The notes under the pieces: generated by a model
Seen by the model: only the letters and a program-made list of their open reading frames with translations
Told to the model about the DNA's origin: nothing
Databases searched by the model: none
Shown here: piece after piece, positions 20,793 through 26,771 of the stretch
How the letters are laid out: each line of letters opens with the position of its first letter
How positions within the stretch are numbered: position 1 is the stretch's first letter
From: a virus
IMG/VR virus record: IMGVR_UViG_3300049222_000660
Location: 1-28,658 of that record
Reading direction: 5' to 3' (one strand)
DNA: 28,658 nucleotides
Made by a program: the position numbers and the translations under genes

Positions 20793-21530
20793 TTACTTTA
20801 CAAGTGCGACTTCGGAGTCAAGAACACCATGCAATGCGAGAGAACGATTTGGTAAGGCATGAACTCCACCTTTAAGGACATGAGTAAAGCCGTTATACAA
20901 TGAGTGCATATTCCGAGCAGAAAAGTCATCATGTTCGGGTTTGTGCCATTGCTCGACTACATCAGCGATTTTGCCCTTGCTGATCGCACCATTTTGGTAT
21001 GCACGGATAACAAGGTCATGAGCTTGCTCGTTGCCAAGTTCATACTCCTTGTATGCTTCGATGCGTTTCTCATCGCTTGCCCATGTCTCAGTCATCTTGC
21101 CGAGAGTGCGAGCGATAACTTGAGACAAGTCAGTCAAAATGTTTTTTGTGTGCCGTCTTGCAAGAGTCACTTCGTTAGTGAAGATAAGGTTGGAGCAAAC
21201 AAATGGAGCATTACCCATGCACAAACCTGCTGGAAAGCATTTGTCGTGCGAGTTGCGAAGACCAAGAATTGTGCCACGATCATCAGAATCGGAACCTGTG
21301 TTCTTGATGTGAAAGAGACCGAAGTAACGCTGACCGAATCGGTGAAGAGAATGGTAAGTGTCAACAATTTCCCAACCATTGTCTTGGATTTGGTTTTGCA
21401 CACGATCAACAAGGAACGCATGACCGATTGGTTGCCAAGACTCAGTCTTTTCGGGAGTCTGTACGGACTTTACTTCGCTAAAGTCAATTCTTTTTGTGCC
21501 ACATACGGAGAGATCAATTTTTTTATTCAT
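20793..21530 (-). CDS. DUF932-like phage protein
   Basis: A 245-residue protein. GTILGLRNSHDKCFPAGLC, FVCSNLIFTNEVTLARRHTKNI and a helical C-terminal half match the DUF932 pattern (LRNSHD...VCxN...RRHT) of phage and plasmid proteins. Biochemical role unknown. A near-consensus promoter gives it a leader of about 30 nt, and the less AT-rich coding sequence suggests high expression. Confidence 0.75.
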   Translation of the reverse strand: MNKKIDLSVCGTKRIDFSEVKSVQTPEKTESWQPIGHAFLVDRVQNQIQDNGWEIVDTYHSLHRFGQRYFGLFHIKNTGSDSDDRGTILGLRNSHDKCFPAGLCMGNAPFVCSNLIFTNEVTLARRHTKNILTDLSQVIARTLGKMTETWASDEKRIEAYKEYELGNEQAHDLVIRAYQNGAISKGKIADVVEQWHKPEHDDFSARNMHSLYNGFTHVLKGGVHALPNRSLALHGVLDSEVALVK

Positions 21531-21566
21531 AATTTTTAGTGTTGGTTTATCGTCTTTGATGGGTTA

Positions 21567-21595
21567 ATTATACTAAAGTTTTTGGTTTTTGTCAA
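21567..21595 (-). promoter_or_regulatory. Strong early promoter for the DUF932-like gene
   Basis: TTGACA, 17 nt, TATAAT: a full consensus match. The leader is about 30 nt. Confidence 0.85.
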
Positions 21596-21671
21596 GCTTT
21601 TTTTTCTTCGATTAAGTTTTTTTTGTTTCGACTAATTTTTTTTAAGTTCAGTTATCTCGCTTATGTATACA

Positions 21672-21699
21672 AGTATGACAGAAAATGATGTAATGTCAA
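21672..21699 (-). promoter_or_regulatory. Second upstream promoter
   Basis: TTGACA, 16 nt ending TCTGT, CATACT. No ATG follows at the usual distance; the transcript would read through an A-rich stretch with two similar TTARTCGAA blocks into the DUF932-like gene. Confidence 0.6.
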
Positions 21700-21727
21700 G
21701 CTTTTTTTTCATAAAGTTAAAGTTGTT

Positions 21728-21805
21728 GTAAGTTGCTGAATATCAATGAGTTAGGCCAAACCGGCCAGGGCGATTTTCCGTAAGTCGTTGAATAACAAAG
21801 GTTAA
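21728..21805. repeat. Intergenic triple-palindrome element 9
   Basis: Left arm TAAGTTGCTG-N5-CAATGAGTTA; core GGCC-AAACC-GGCC; right arm GTAAGTCGTTG-N5-CAAAGGTTA, half degenerate. Confidence 0.65.
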
Positions 21806-21833
21806 GGCGAGCTTGGGTTTTCCCAAGCCCGCC
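21806..21833 (-). terminator. Strong hairpin after the gene at 21841
   Basis: GCTTGGG-AAAA-CCCAAGC with outer GGC/GCC pairs forms a very stable stem 7 nt after the stop codon. The following T run is weak, so it could stabilise mRNA ends rather than terminate. Confidence 0.5.
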
Positions 21834-21840
21834 CCTTTAA

Positions 21841-22005
21841 CTATACCCTTTTTTCGAGAGAGTAAAGTTCGCCAAGAAGTAGGTTGTGAGCCAATTTCTT
21901 AGCAAACAATTCTTCTCCCCTCAAGCCTCGCAATTCAGCTTGAGCCAAAGCGTAGCCCATATTGCGAACTTTATTCCTAAGATTTTCAATTCGAGAATTT
22001 CGCAT
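21841..22005 (-). CDS. Small basic helical protein (54 aa)
   Basis: MRNSRIENLRNKVRNMGYAL and AQAELRGLRGEELFAKKL are amphipathic helices. Not recognised. It starts 3 nt after the preceding stop and is the last of a run of minus-strand genes. Confidence 0.6.
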   Translation of the reverse strand: MRNSRIENLRNKVRNMGYALAQAELRGLRGEELFAKKLAHNLLLGELYSLEKRV

Positions 22006-22008
22006 ATC

Positions 22009-22218
22009 TTATCCTTGGTTAGGTTGTGAATAGTGGTTGTAAGATTGTTCTGCTTCTTGGGCAGAGTCAAAACTTACTGCGATTAAATCCCTTGAGTCAT
22101 AAGGATGCCAAGGCGTGGCAGACTCTTCAAAGTACAATTCCCATTGCTCTGAATCTTGGTTGAAACTTGGTTTGTCAAGAGGTTGTCCCTCGCATACTGC
22201 ATTAATATATTCGTTCAT
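22009..22218 (-). CDS. Small acidic protein (69 aa), unknown function
   Basis: WELYFEESATPWHPYDSRD and LIAVSFDSAQEAEQSYNHY suggest an alpha/beta fold. It starts 2 nt after the preceding stop. No family recognised. Confidence 0.6.
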   Translation of the reverse strand: MNEYINAVCEGQPLDKPSFNQDSEQWELYFEESATPWHPYDSRDLIAVSFDSAQEAEQSYNHYSQPNQG

Positions 22219-22220
22219 CC

Positions 22221-22418
22221 TTATCCCTCCATGTGGTTGAGTAATTGGTCAAGAACAGATTGCTTATTGCCCTTGAATCCGAATTCAGATTTTACAATTG
22301 AGTAGCAACTTCTGCCTCTCGACATCTTTAATCCGTTGATTTCTAATCTTATTCCTCTTGCGAGAGTCCGTAATCGGAATGCGTTAATTTGTTGTGGTGT
22401 TTCTAGTGTCATGCTCAT
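22221..22418 (-). CDS. Conserved small phage protein (65 aa)
   Basis: QQINAFRLRTLARGIRLEINGLKMSRGRSCYSIVKSEFGFKGNK shows the I-x-x-[FY]-R...L-x-L-E-x-x-G-x-K-x-S-R-G...[FY]GFKG pattern of a small family seen in phages and some bacteria. The basic SRGRS/KGNK parts suggest nucleic-acid contact. The ATG lies 7 nt after a -10-like box. Confidence 0.7.
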   Translation of the reverse strand: MSMTLETPQQINAFRLRTLARGIRLEINGLKMSRGRSCYSIVKSEFGFKGNKQSVLDQLLNHMEG

Positions 22419-22425
22419 AATGTAT

Positions 22426-22453
22426 AGTTTGTCAGATTTTTAGCGAAAGTCAA
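22426..22453 (-). promoter_or_regulatory. Leaderless early promoter for the gene at 22418
   Basis: TTGACT, 16 nt, CAAACT preceded by TCTGA, then 7 nt to the ATG. The -10 box is weaker than in its sister promoters. Confidence 0.55.
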
Positions 22454-22456
22454 GCC

Positions 22457-22864
22457 TTAATACCAAGAAGAGTAAAAAATTCTGTGCTTTTTCTCAAGCA
22501 TTTTTCTTGCTTCTTTGATGAATGCCAAGTCAGATTCTTTGTACCAATAATCGTTATCGGCATGAGGTTCATCATTTTCGTCAGTCCAAAAATAAGAATC
22601 AGAACCAAAAAAGAATCCATCTGTTTCGGGAAGTTCAAAGTTAAGAATTGCTTCCTCAAGAGAATCAATGTCTTCAGATGTGAGTGGCAATACTGCACAA
22701 TTAAAATCACCATCTTCATTTGCGTTTGGACAACCTTTGCTTTGCCAAAGGTCTTCCATCCAACCTTGCAAGCGATTATGTTTTCTCCACTCGCCAACTT
22801 GAATATCGTTATCTGAATTGCGTTTGCGTGGTGGTCGTGCGTATGCGTATTGATCTAATCCCAT
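22457..22864 (-). CDS. Conserved phage protein (MGLDQYAYARPP family, 135 aa)
   Basis: The MGLDQYAYARPP start, then WRKHNRLQGWMEDLW, FNCAVLPLTSEDIDSLEEAI, LPETDGFFFGSDSYF, then YYKE-like WYKESDLAFI and a final YSSWY, is a distinctive family of phage and environmental proteins of unknown function. Unusually for this window it has a Shine-Dalgarno-like AAGGA before the ATG. Confidence 0.8.
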   Translation of the reverse strand: MGLDQYAYARPPRKRNSDNDIQVGEWRKHNRLQGWMEDLWQSKGCPNANEDGDFNCAVLPLTSEDIDSLEEAILNFELPETDGFFFGSDSYFWTDENDEPHADNDYWYKESDLAFIKEARKMLEKKHRIFYSSWY

Positions 22865-22880
22865 GATTTTTTCCTTGTGT

Positions 22881-23114
22881 TTATAGTTGTGCTGATTGAA
22901 ATGAAGACTCTATTCTAAGCTCATTTTGCAATGATGTCAAACTTAAAATGATGTCTTCTAAAACTTCTTCGGCTGATTGAAATGTACTTCCAAGTGGAAA
23001 CTTTTCGGGGTGACGCTCGTTCTGTTCCAAGCAAACCTTGGACATTGGATCTGCGTATGCCATTTCTCCTCGAACGATGTTTAAAATGTTTTCTCTAATT
23101 TTTGCTTGTGTCAT
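22881..23114 (-). CDS. Small helical protein (77 aa), unknown function
   Basis: MTQAKIRENILNIVRGEMAY, a polar middle with EKFPLGSTF, then a helix AEEVLEDIILSLTSLQNELR. It starts 2 nt after the preceding stop, and the upstream in-frame ATG would overlap that gene. Not recognised. Confidence 0.6.
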   Translation of the reverse strand: MTQAKIRENILNIVRGEMAYADPMSKVCLEQNERHPEKFPLGSTFQSAEEVLEDIILSLTSLQNELRIESSFQSAQL

Positions 23115-23116
23115 AA

Positions 23117-23266
23117 TTACTTGCTCCAATCTACTTCATCTAGTTGAACTTCTCCCATTCCGAAGATTAACTCGAAAATCACCATTAACTCTCTCGGACT
23201 TAAATAGTCAAATTGATCAATGATCTCTTTTTGGATACTTGTTTTGGTCATTTGTGTTTCATTCAT
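23117..23266 (-). CDS. Small acidic helical protein (49 aa)
   Basis: MNETQMTKTSIQKEIIDQF, then LSPRELMVIFELIFG and EVDWSK. The ATG overlaps the upstream stop (ATGA), supporting translation. Function unknown. Confidence 0.6.
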   Translation of the reverse strand: MNETQMTKTSIQKEIIDQFDYLSPRELMVIFELIFGMGEVQLDEVDWSK

Positions 23267-23661
23267 AATACTGCTAATACTTGTTTGGGTTCTAATCTTA
23301 CGGCAATAGCATAGTCTACCATTTGTTCCGTGTCCTTGTCAACAAAATTCTCATACTTGTATGGATTATAAGTTACGGGTCGAGCCGTTGGATGTGAATC
23401 TATCCATTTACCAACTAACCAAGGTTCGATGTAACCTTCAATTCCTGCGTGAACATTTTTGCGTTTTTCTTTTAGCACTCTTGCTCTTCCATGCTTACTA
23501 ACCTTAAAGACGCAACTATGCATAGAAAGTTCTTTTGTGTGAGCCTTCACCAATCCATCTTGGCGAATACTCCAACAATCTTTGTGAAGATTTTTATAAG
23601 CATAGACAGGTTGATTGAGATTAATCTCATACTTTTTGTCGTTCGACTTTGTCTTAATCAT
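23263..23661 (-). CDS. Conserved phage protein (132 aa)
   Basis: VYAYKNLHKDCWSIRQDGLVKAHT, VFKVSKHGRARVLKEKRKNVHAGIEG and TYNPYKYENFVDKDT resemble a phage/bacterial family of unassigned function (YRNL-x-x-x-x-WS-V-x-x-x-G-x-V-x-x-H ... G-R-x-R-V-x-x-x-x-x-KNVHA). Very basic. First gene of a seven-gene run, leaderless. Confidence 0.7.
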   Translation of the reverse strand: MIKTKSNDKKYEINLNQPVYAYKNLHKDCWSIRQDGLVKAHTKELSMHSCVFKVSKHGRARVLKEKRKNVHAGIEGYIEPWLVGKWIDSHPTARPVTYNPYKYENFVDKDTEQMVDYAIAVRLEPKQVLAVL

Positions 23662-23668
23662 GTATATA

Positions 23669-23696
23669 AGTATGACAGGTTTTTACCGCAAGTCAA
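23669..23696 (-). promoter_or_regulatory. Leaderless early promoter for the operon starting at 23661
   Basis: TTGACT, 16 nt ending CTGT, CATACT, then 7 nt to the ATG. Confidence 0.75.
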
Positions 23697-23724
23697 CCTT
23701 TTTTTTCATTTAATTGAATATAGT

Positions 23725-23807
23725 TGTAAGTTGTTGAGCTTCAAAGACTTACGTAAAAAACCCTAGGCGGATTTTCCGCAACTTGTTGATATACAACGAC
23801 TTATGTA
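23725..23807. repeat. Intergenic triple-palindrome element 10
   Basis: Left arm GTAAGTTGTTG-N5-CAAAGACTTAC; core with CCTAGG and T runs on both strands; right arm GCAACTTGTTG-N5-CAACGACTTA. Confidence 0.7.
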
Positions 23808-23859
23808 AATTATAATTTTATTCTTTTTTTTCTAATTTTATCTACATTTTATTTTCTTT

Positions 23860-23950
23860 ATTTATTTGGATTGTTATTTGTTCCCCCCTTATTTGTAATA
23901 TATATAATTGGTATTTGGTTGTGTTATTTGGACAAGGGAATATTTGCTTT
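23860..23950. repeat. Second TATTTG-rich array
   Basis: About six TATTTG copies, several as TTATTTGG or GTATTTGG, with a C6 tract in the middle. It shares GGTATTTG with the array at 17,931. No gene fits here. Confidence 0.4.
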
Positions 23951-23955
23951 GGGTT

Positions 23956-24039
23956 TTAATAATCTTCATTTTTATGTTCGATTACTGCGCGGATGAGGCC
24001 GAGGATTACTGAGACAACAATGATTAAAGTCGGATCCAC
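23956..24039 (-). CDS. Tiny membrane peptide, family member 3 (27 aa)
   Basis: Starts at a GTG overlapping the TAG of the glycosylase-like gene (TAGTG). The product is (V/M)DPTLIIVVSVILGLIRAV with a charged tail. It has the same layout as the peptides at 13518 and 17389: an early Asp, about 16 hydrophobic residues with a central Gly, then a short polar tail. Confidence 0.55.
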   Translation of the reverse strand: MDPTLIIVVSVILGLIRAVIEHKNEDY

Positions 24040-24614
24040 TATGCTGTGCCAGAATACTTCTTCCAGATTTCTAAATCAAGATCAGTCACTGACTTGCCTA
24101 GTTGTCGGGCGATGTTCTTGAAGATGTTGGCGAAATAATAGTATGTATTCTCATTAGTTGGGGTGCTCTTCGGGGCGTCACTGTATCCTTGATCACGAAG
24201 GAACCTTAAGATATGTGTGTCGAGCATTGGTTCGTCAAAGTCTTCGCGACTATGAGAAAGAAAGAATCTTGCTGTTTTGAGCCCGATGCCAGCAACCTGT
24301 AGCAAGCGGTTAAGCGTAACGGTTTGGAGGTCTTGGATCTTTGATGCGGAGACATAAGAATTGTATCTTTGCTTGTATGGGCTAAGCTTTGCCCAATGCA
24401 TGATCTCTTGCAGCCGGCCCAATTTAATCAATTTTCTTATACAATTAAATGGAGTAGTTTCTTTTGTTATATCTTTTGCTCTTTCAATAAACACTTCTAA
24501 TTTAGGTGCTTCAATTGAGCTTTTCTTTCCTGCTACATTAATACAAAATAAAATAAATTCTTCTAATTCGTATTGTGTTCTATTATAATTTGTTACTTCC
24601 GCTGGATTAATCAT
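24039..24614 (-). CDS. HhH-GPD-like DNA glycosylase
   Basis: A 191-residue helical protein. LLQVAGIGLKTARFFL (104-119) is a helix-hairpin-helix DNA-binding motif, and MLDTHILRFL (130-139) has the catalytic Asp position (D132) of the endonuclease III/MutY superfamily. The Lys of bifunctional enzymes and a C-terminal iron-sulfur cluster are not evident, so a monofunctional glycosylase, or an inactive relative, is likely. Substrate unknown; it could act on modified or damaged bases. It lies 18 nt after the preceding gene, with an A-rich leader. Confidence 0.7.
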   Translation of the reverse strand: MINPAEVTNYNRTQYELEEFILFCINVAGKKSSIEAPKLEVFIERAKDITKETTPFNCIRKLIKLGRLQEIMHWAKLSPYKQRYNSYVSASKIQDLQTVTLNRLLQVAGIGLKTARFFLSHSREDFDEPMLDTHILRFLRDQGYSDAPKSTPTNENTYYYFANIFKNIARQLGKSVTDLDLEIWKKYSGTA

Positions 24615-24632
24615 ATGTTTTTTTGTTTATGG

Positions 24633-24887
24633 TTATTGTGCAATGTGGAGTGCAGTGCGAAGATTGTCGCAATCTTGCCCGCAAAGAAATACTTCCCTAC
24701 AATAGTCGATGTTTTTTGACTCAATATGTTTGATGAGTTTTACTGCTTGATGAGCAGGAACTCGATCGCGAGGCATACCGCCCCATTTGATTACAACTTT
24801 CATGTGTGGAAAGTGTTCGTTGATTTCGGCGAGTTGATCTTTGTTTAGGTATCCGTAGTTCGCAAGAATGTCTTTTAATGTTTGCAT
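24633..24887 (-). CDS. Small protein (84 aa), unknown function
   Basis: MQTLKDILANYGYLNKDQLAEI, VVIKWGGMPRDRVPAHQAVKLIKHI and CREVFLCGQDCDNLRTAL. Three Cys are clustered near the end. The start at 24887 is set by the promoter; an upstream ATG in frame would place the promoter inside the gene. It forms an operon with the glycosylase-like gene. Confidence 0.6.
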   Translation of the reverse strand: MQTLKDILANYGYLNKDQLAEINEHFPHMKVVIKWGGMPRDRVPAHQAVKLIKHIESKNIDYCREVFLCGQDCDNLRTALHIAQ

Positions 24888-24894
24888 GATATCT

Positions 24895-24922
24895 AGTATG
24901 ACAGATTTTTGGTTGTTGTCAA
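24895..24922 (-). promoter_or_regulatory. Leaderless early promoter for the operon starting at 24887
   Basis: TTGACA, 16 nt ending TCTGT, CATACT, then 7 nt to the ATG. Confidence 0.75.
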
Positions 24923-24924
24923 AC

Positions 24925-25262
24925 AAAAAAACCTACCCAAGGAATTTTCCTTGGATAGGCTAATGTGCATGATTAAGAATAAATAGATGTGGGGAAGGAC
25001 TACTGTATACCTCCAACTTTTCGGCGTGAACATCAGTTCATGGTTTACCTACTTCGAACTACAGACTAGACATGGTATTTGTCGTTTGGCTCATTCGATT
25101 GAACTCTACCAACCCCACCACAGGGATCTGCATACCTTAGCCCGCTCACGACAGGCTTGTTCGGGTCACCCACAGGAAGTCTCCGTCGAGAACTTCCAAA
25201 GTGTTAAAAAATTTTAAAGATCAATTTATTTTATTTGATTGAGTTTATTTCTCAATTGTTAT
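24925..25262 (-). ncRNA. Candidate structured non-coding RNA
   Basis: A consensus promoter upstream and a strong terminator downstream enclose about 335 nt with no plausible minus-strand gene. The central 230 nt (24,985-25,215) are clearly richer in G+C than the surroundings and full of local stems on the minus strand: GGAAGT-T-CTC-GACG-GAG-ACTTCC, AGCC...GGGCT, GGG-TGA-CCC, TGAAC-ATCA-GTTCA. No tRNA, tmRNA, RNase P, 6S or SRP signature was recognised. The 76-codon plus-strand frame across it lacks a promoter and looks random. It could be a regulatory RNA, a ribozyme or a host-targeting decoy. Confidence 0.55.
24932..24959 (-). terminator. Terminator of the candidate non-coding RNA
   Basis: CCTA-t-CCAAGG-AAAATT-CCTTGG-g-TAGG on the minus strand, followed by TTTTTTT. 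It lies just upstream of the next promoter. Confidence 0.85.
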
Positions 25263-25268
25263 ACGAGT

Positions 25269-25297
25269 ATTATACTCTATATTTGATTAAAAGTCAA
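25269..25297 (-). promoter_or_regulatory. Promoter of the candidate non-coding RNA
   Basis: TTGACT, 17 nt, TATAAT. One of the best promoters in the window, but with no gene start at the usual distance. Confidence 0.8.
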
Positions 25298-25305
25298 ACA
25301 CTTTT

Positions 25306-25560
25306 TTATATATTTGTAATTTTATTATTTGCTACTCTATTTATTCTTAATAGGTCTTGTTGTATTTGATTGATGTATTTGTATGTATTATTTGCATCAA
25401 TTATTTTATTGTTTGGATATTGTGTGCAATGATAAAGATCAGCAATAAATTCATTTAGCTTGGCGAGTTTAACATAAACATATTCTTTTTCAGTTAGCTC
25501 GTTACGAAGTTCTTGTTCTGTGGCGAACATCGAGGCTTTCGGGGATAGTGACTCGATCAT
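25306..25560 (-). CDS. Small helical protein (84 aa)
   Basis: Helical, with EQELRNELTEKEYVYVKLA and a Tyr/Asn/Ile-rich second half ending in INRVANNKITNI. Its ATG overlaps the upstream TAA (TAATG). Not recognised. The coding sequence is extremely AT-rich toward its 3' end. Confidence 0.6.
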   Translation of the reverse strand: MIESLSPKASMFATEQELRNELTEKEYVYVKLAKLNEFIADLYHCTQYPNNKIIDANNTYKYINQIQQDLLRINRVANNKITNI

Positions 25561-25781
25561 TAAATAAAAATTCCTTTCAATCTTAATCTTGCTCGGCTTG
25601 CTTCGACTCGTGCGAGACGAACTGCATCTGCTTTTTCTGCAAGTTTTGTAGTATAATAAATACTATCTTCTGCAACTGATCCGTAATTCGCAAACTTACC
25701 TTGCTTGTTCGCAGGTGTATGTTTGCCACTCTTAATATCTGCCATTACTTGGCTCGCTCTCGCATTTTTCGCAATACTCAT
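25560..25781 (-). CDS. Small basic helical protein (73 aa)
   Basis: MSIAKNARASQVMADIKSGK, a polar middle with GKFANYGSV, then AEKADAVRLARVEASRARLRLK. Not recognised; the basic helices could bind nucleic acid. A-rich leader ending AAAATTATG. Confidence 0.6.
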   Translation of the reverse strand: MSIAKNARASQVMADIKSGKHTPANKQGKFANYGSVAEDSIYYTTKLAEKADAVRLARVEASRARLRLKGIFI

Positions 25782-25835
25782 AATTTTATATAATTTTTGG
25801 GTTAATTAGTTTTAGCAATTTGTTTTATGTATTAT

Positions 25836-25864
25836 ACTATAGATTATAAAAGTTAAGTTGTCAA
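25836..25864 (-). promoter_or_regulatory. Early promoter for the gene at 25781
   Basis: TTGACA, 17 nt, TATAGT; the overlapping TATAAT five bases on is too far for standard spacing. The leader is about 50 nt. Confidence 0.65.
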
Positions 25865-25874
25865 TTCTTTTTTT

Positions 25875-26063
25875 TTAAGAAATGAATCCGTATGTTGGAA
25901 GATCAAATTCATGATCGAACATTCCTACTTCATCCCATCCATAAAGAATCAATGCTTGATCGAGATCATCTGCCATTAAATACTTTCTGTCAATAACTGC
26001 AAGTTCACTATCTTTTGGAATCATGCCGTCAACATTTTTTATGTCGATTTCTTGAAATGTCAT
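25875..26063 (-). CDS. Small acidic protein (62 aa)
   Basis: MTFQEIDIKNVDGMIPKDSE, LAVIDRKYLMADDLDQALIL and DEVGMFDHEFDLP. It overlaps the upstream gene's stop (ATGA). Unknown function. Confidence 0.6.
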   Translation of the reverse strand: MTFQEIDIKNVDGMIPKDSELAVIDRKYLMADDLDQALILYGWDEVGMFDHEFDLPTYGFIS

Positions 26064-26317
26064 AGTACTTTTCCTCCAACTCTATAAACAGACCATGTTT
26101 CTTCGCCCTTGTATTGGCTTAGTCGGAAGTTATTATCTGTTTCTGCCCAATCGACTGCACTTTGAAGTGAACGAAAATAAAGAGGCGATTCGCTCGGACT
26201 CGCATCATCTACTAACATATATACTCCCTCTGCGAGATCGCATGGGTTGGCGTTCTTTTCTTTTTCTACTTGAGCTTGCCACTCAAGATATTCTAGTTGT
26301 TCTTCGCAATAGTTCAT
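26060..26317 (-). CDS. Small acidic protein (85 aa)
   Basis: A helix EEQLEYLEWQAQVEKEKN, then strands GVYMLVDD and SPLYFRSLQSAVDWAE, ending WSVYRVGGKVL. Not recognised. Leaderless, first of a two-gene unit. Confidence 0.6.
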   Translation of the reverse strand: MNYCEEQLEYLEWQAQVEKEKNANPCDLAEGVYMLVDDASPSESPLYFRSLQSAVDWAETDNNFRLSQYKGEETWSVYRVGGKVL

Positions 26318-26324
26318 GCACTCT

Positions 26325-26352
26325 ATTATGACAGATTAAGATTCTTTGTCAA
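26325..26352 (-). promoter_or_regulatory. Leaderless early promoter for the gene at 26317
   Basis: TTGACA, 16 nt ending TCTGT, CATAAT, then 7 nt to the ATG. It overlaps the end of the next gene upstream. Confidence 0.75.
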
Positions 26353-26485
26353 GCCTTTTTTTATTGAACTTGCTTTTTCCTCCGAATGCCCCTATTGATG
26401 AACCCATTTCGCCTTTCTGACCTCGCTTACCCTTGCCGAGCTTTTTCTTTCCGTATATATATTTATTTGCGTTTATTTCCTTCAT
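26336..26485 (-). CDS. Small basic Gly/Lys-rich protein (49 aa)
   Basis: MKEINANKYIYGKKKLGKGK, then RGQKGEMGSSIGAFGGKSK. It is unstructured-looking and strongly basic, so nucleic-acid binding is possible. A-rich leader ending AAAATTATG. The 138 nt upstream (26,486-26,623) hold only AT-rich sequence with several GTATTGT copies. Confidence 0.5.
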   Translation of the reverse strand: MKEINANKYIYGKKKLGKGKRGQKGEMGSSIGAFGGKSKFNKKRLDKES

Positions 26486-26623
26486 AATTTTATATAAATT
26501 TTTGTTTATTTGAGTTGTATTGTTTTGCTTTTTATATCAAGCATTTGTATTGTTTATTTAGTATATTGTATTGTATAAGAGTAAATACTATAATAAAGCA
26601 TTTTATATCATGCAAAAATTTGT

Positions 26624-26764
26624 TTATTTATTTCTTAATATTTGAGCAATTAACATTAGTGTTTCATTTATTTTATTTAATTCTATTCTTACATCATCTG
26701 TATATCCATTTGAGATAGATATTTGCTTCGTTAGCTTTTGCAATTCCTTCTTTATTTCGTCCAT
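26624..26764 (-). CDS. Small helical protein (46 aa)
   Basis: MDEIKKELQKLTKQISISNG and ELNKINETLMLIAQILRNK form a helical pair with heptad-like hydrophobics. Support comes mainly from the promoter ending 7 nt before the ATG. Confidence 0.6.
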   Translation of the reverse strand: MDEIKKELQKLTKQISISNGYTDDVRIELNKINETLMLIAQILRNK

Positions 26765-26771
26765 GATTAAT

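Noticed and set aside
20904-21539. 211-codon plus-strand frame opposite the DUF932-like gene
   Set aside because: It mirrors the minus-strand gene, which has recognisable motifs and a consensus promoter; the plus frame has neither.
12571-23807. CRISPR array made of the repeated palindromes
   Set aside because: Copies are hundreds to thousands of bases apart with genes between them, repeats are imperfect, and there are no cas genes.
24985-25060. Hammerhead-like CTGATG...GAAA on the minus strand of the RNA candidate
   Set aside because: The core needs CTGANGA; the last A is T here and no proper stem II or cleavage site can be drawn.
24985-25215. Group I intron core (GACTA / TAGTCC-like pieces)
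   Set aside because: Pieces are in the wrong order on either strand, and no interrupted gene flanks the region.
24987-25217. 76-codon plus-strand frame across the non-coding RNA candidate
   Set aside because: No promoter or ribosome site on that strand, composition unlike the other genes, and it opposes a clear promoter-terminator pair.
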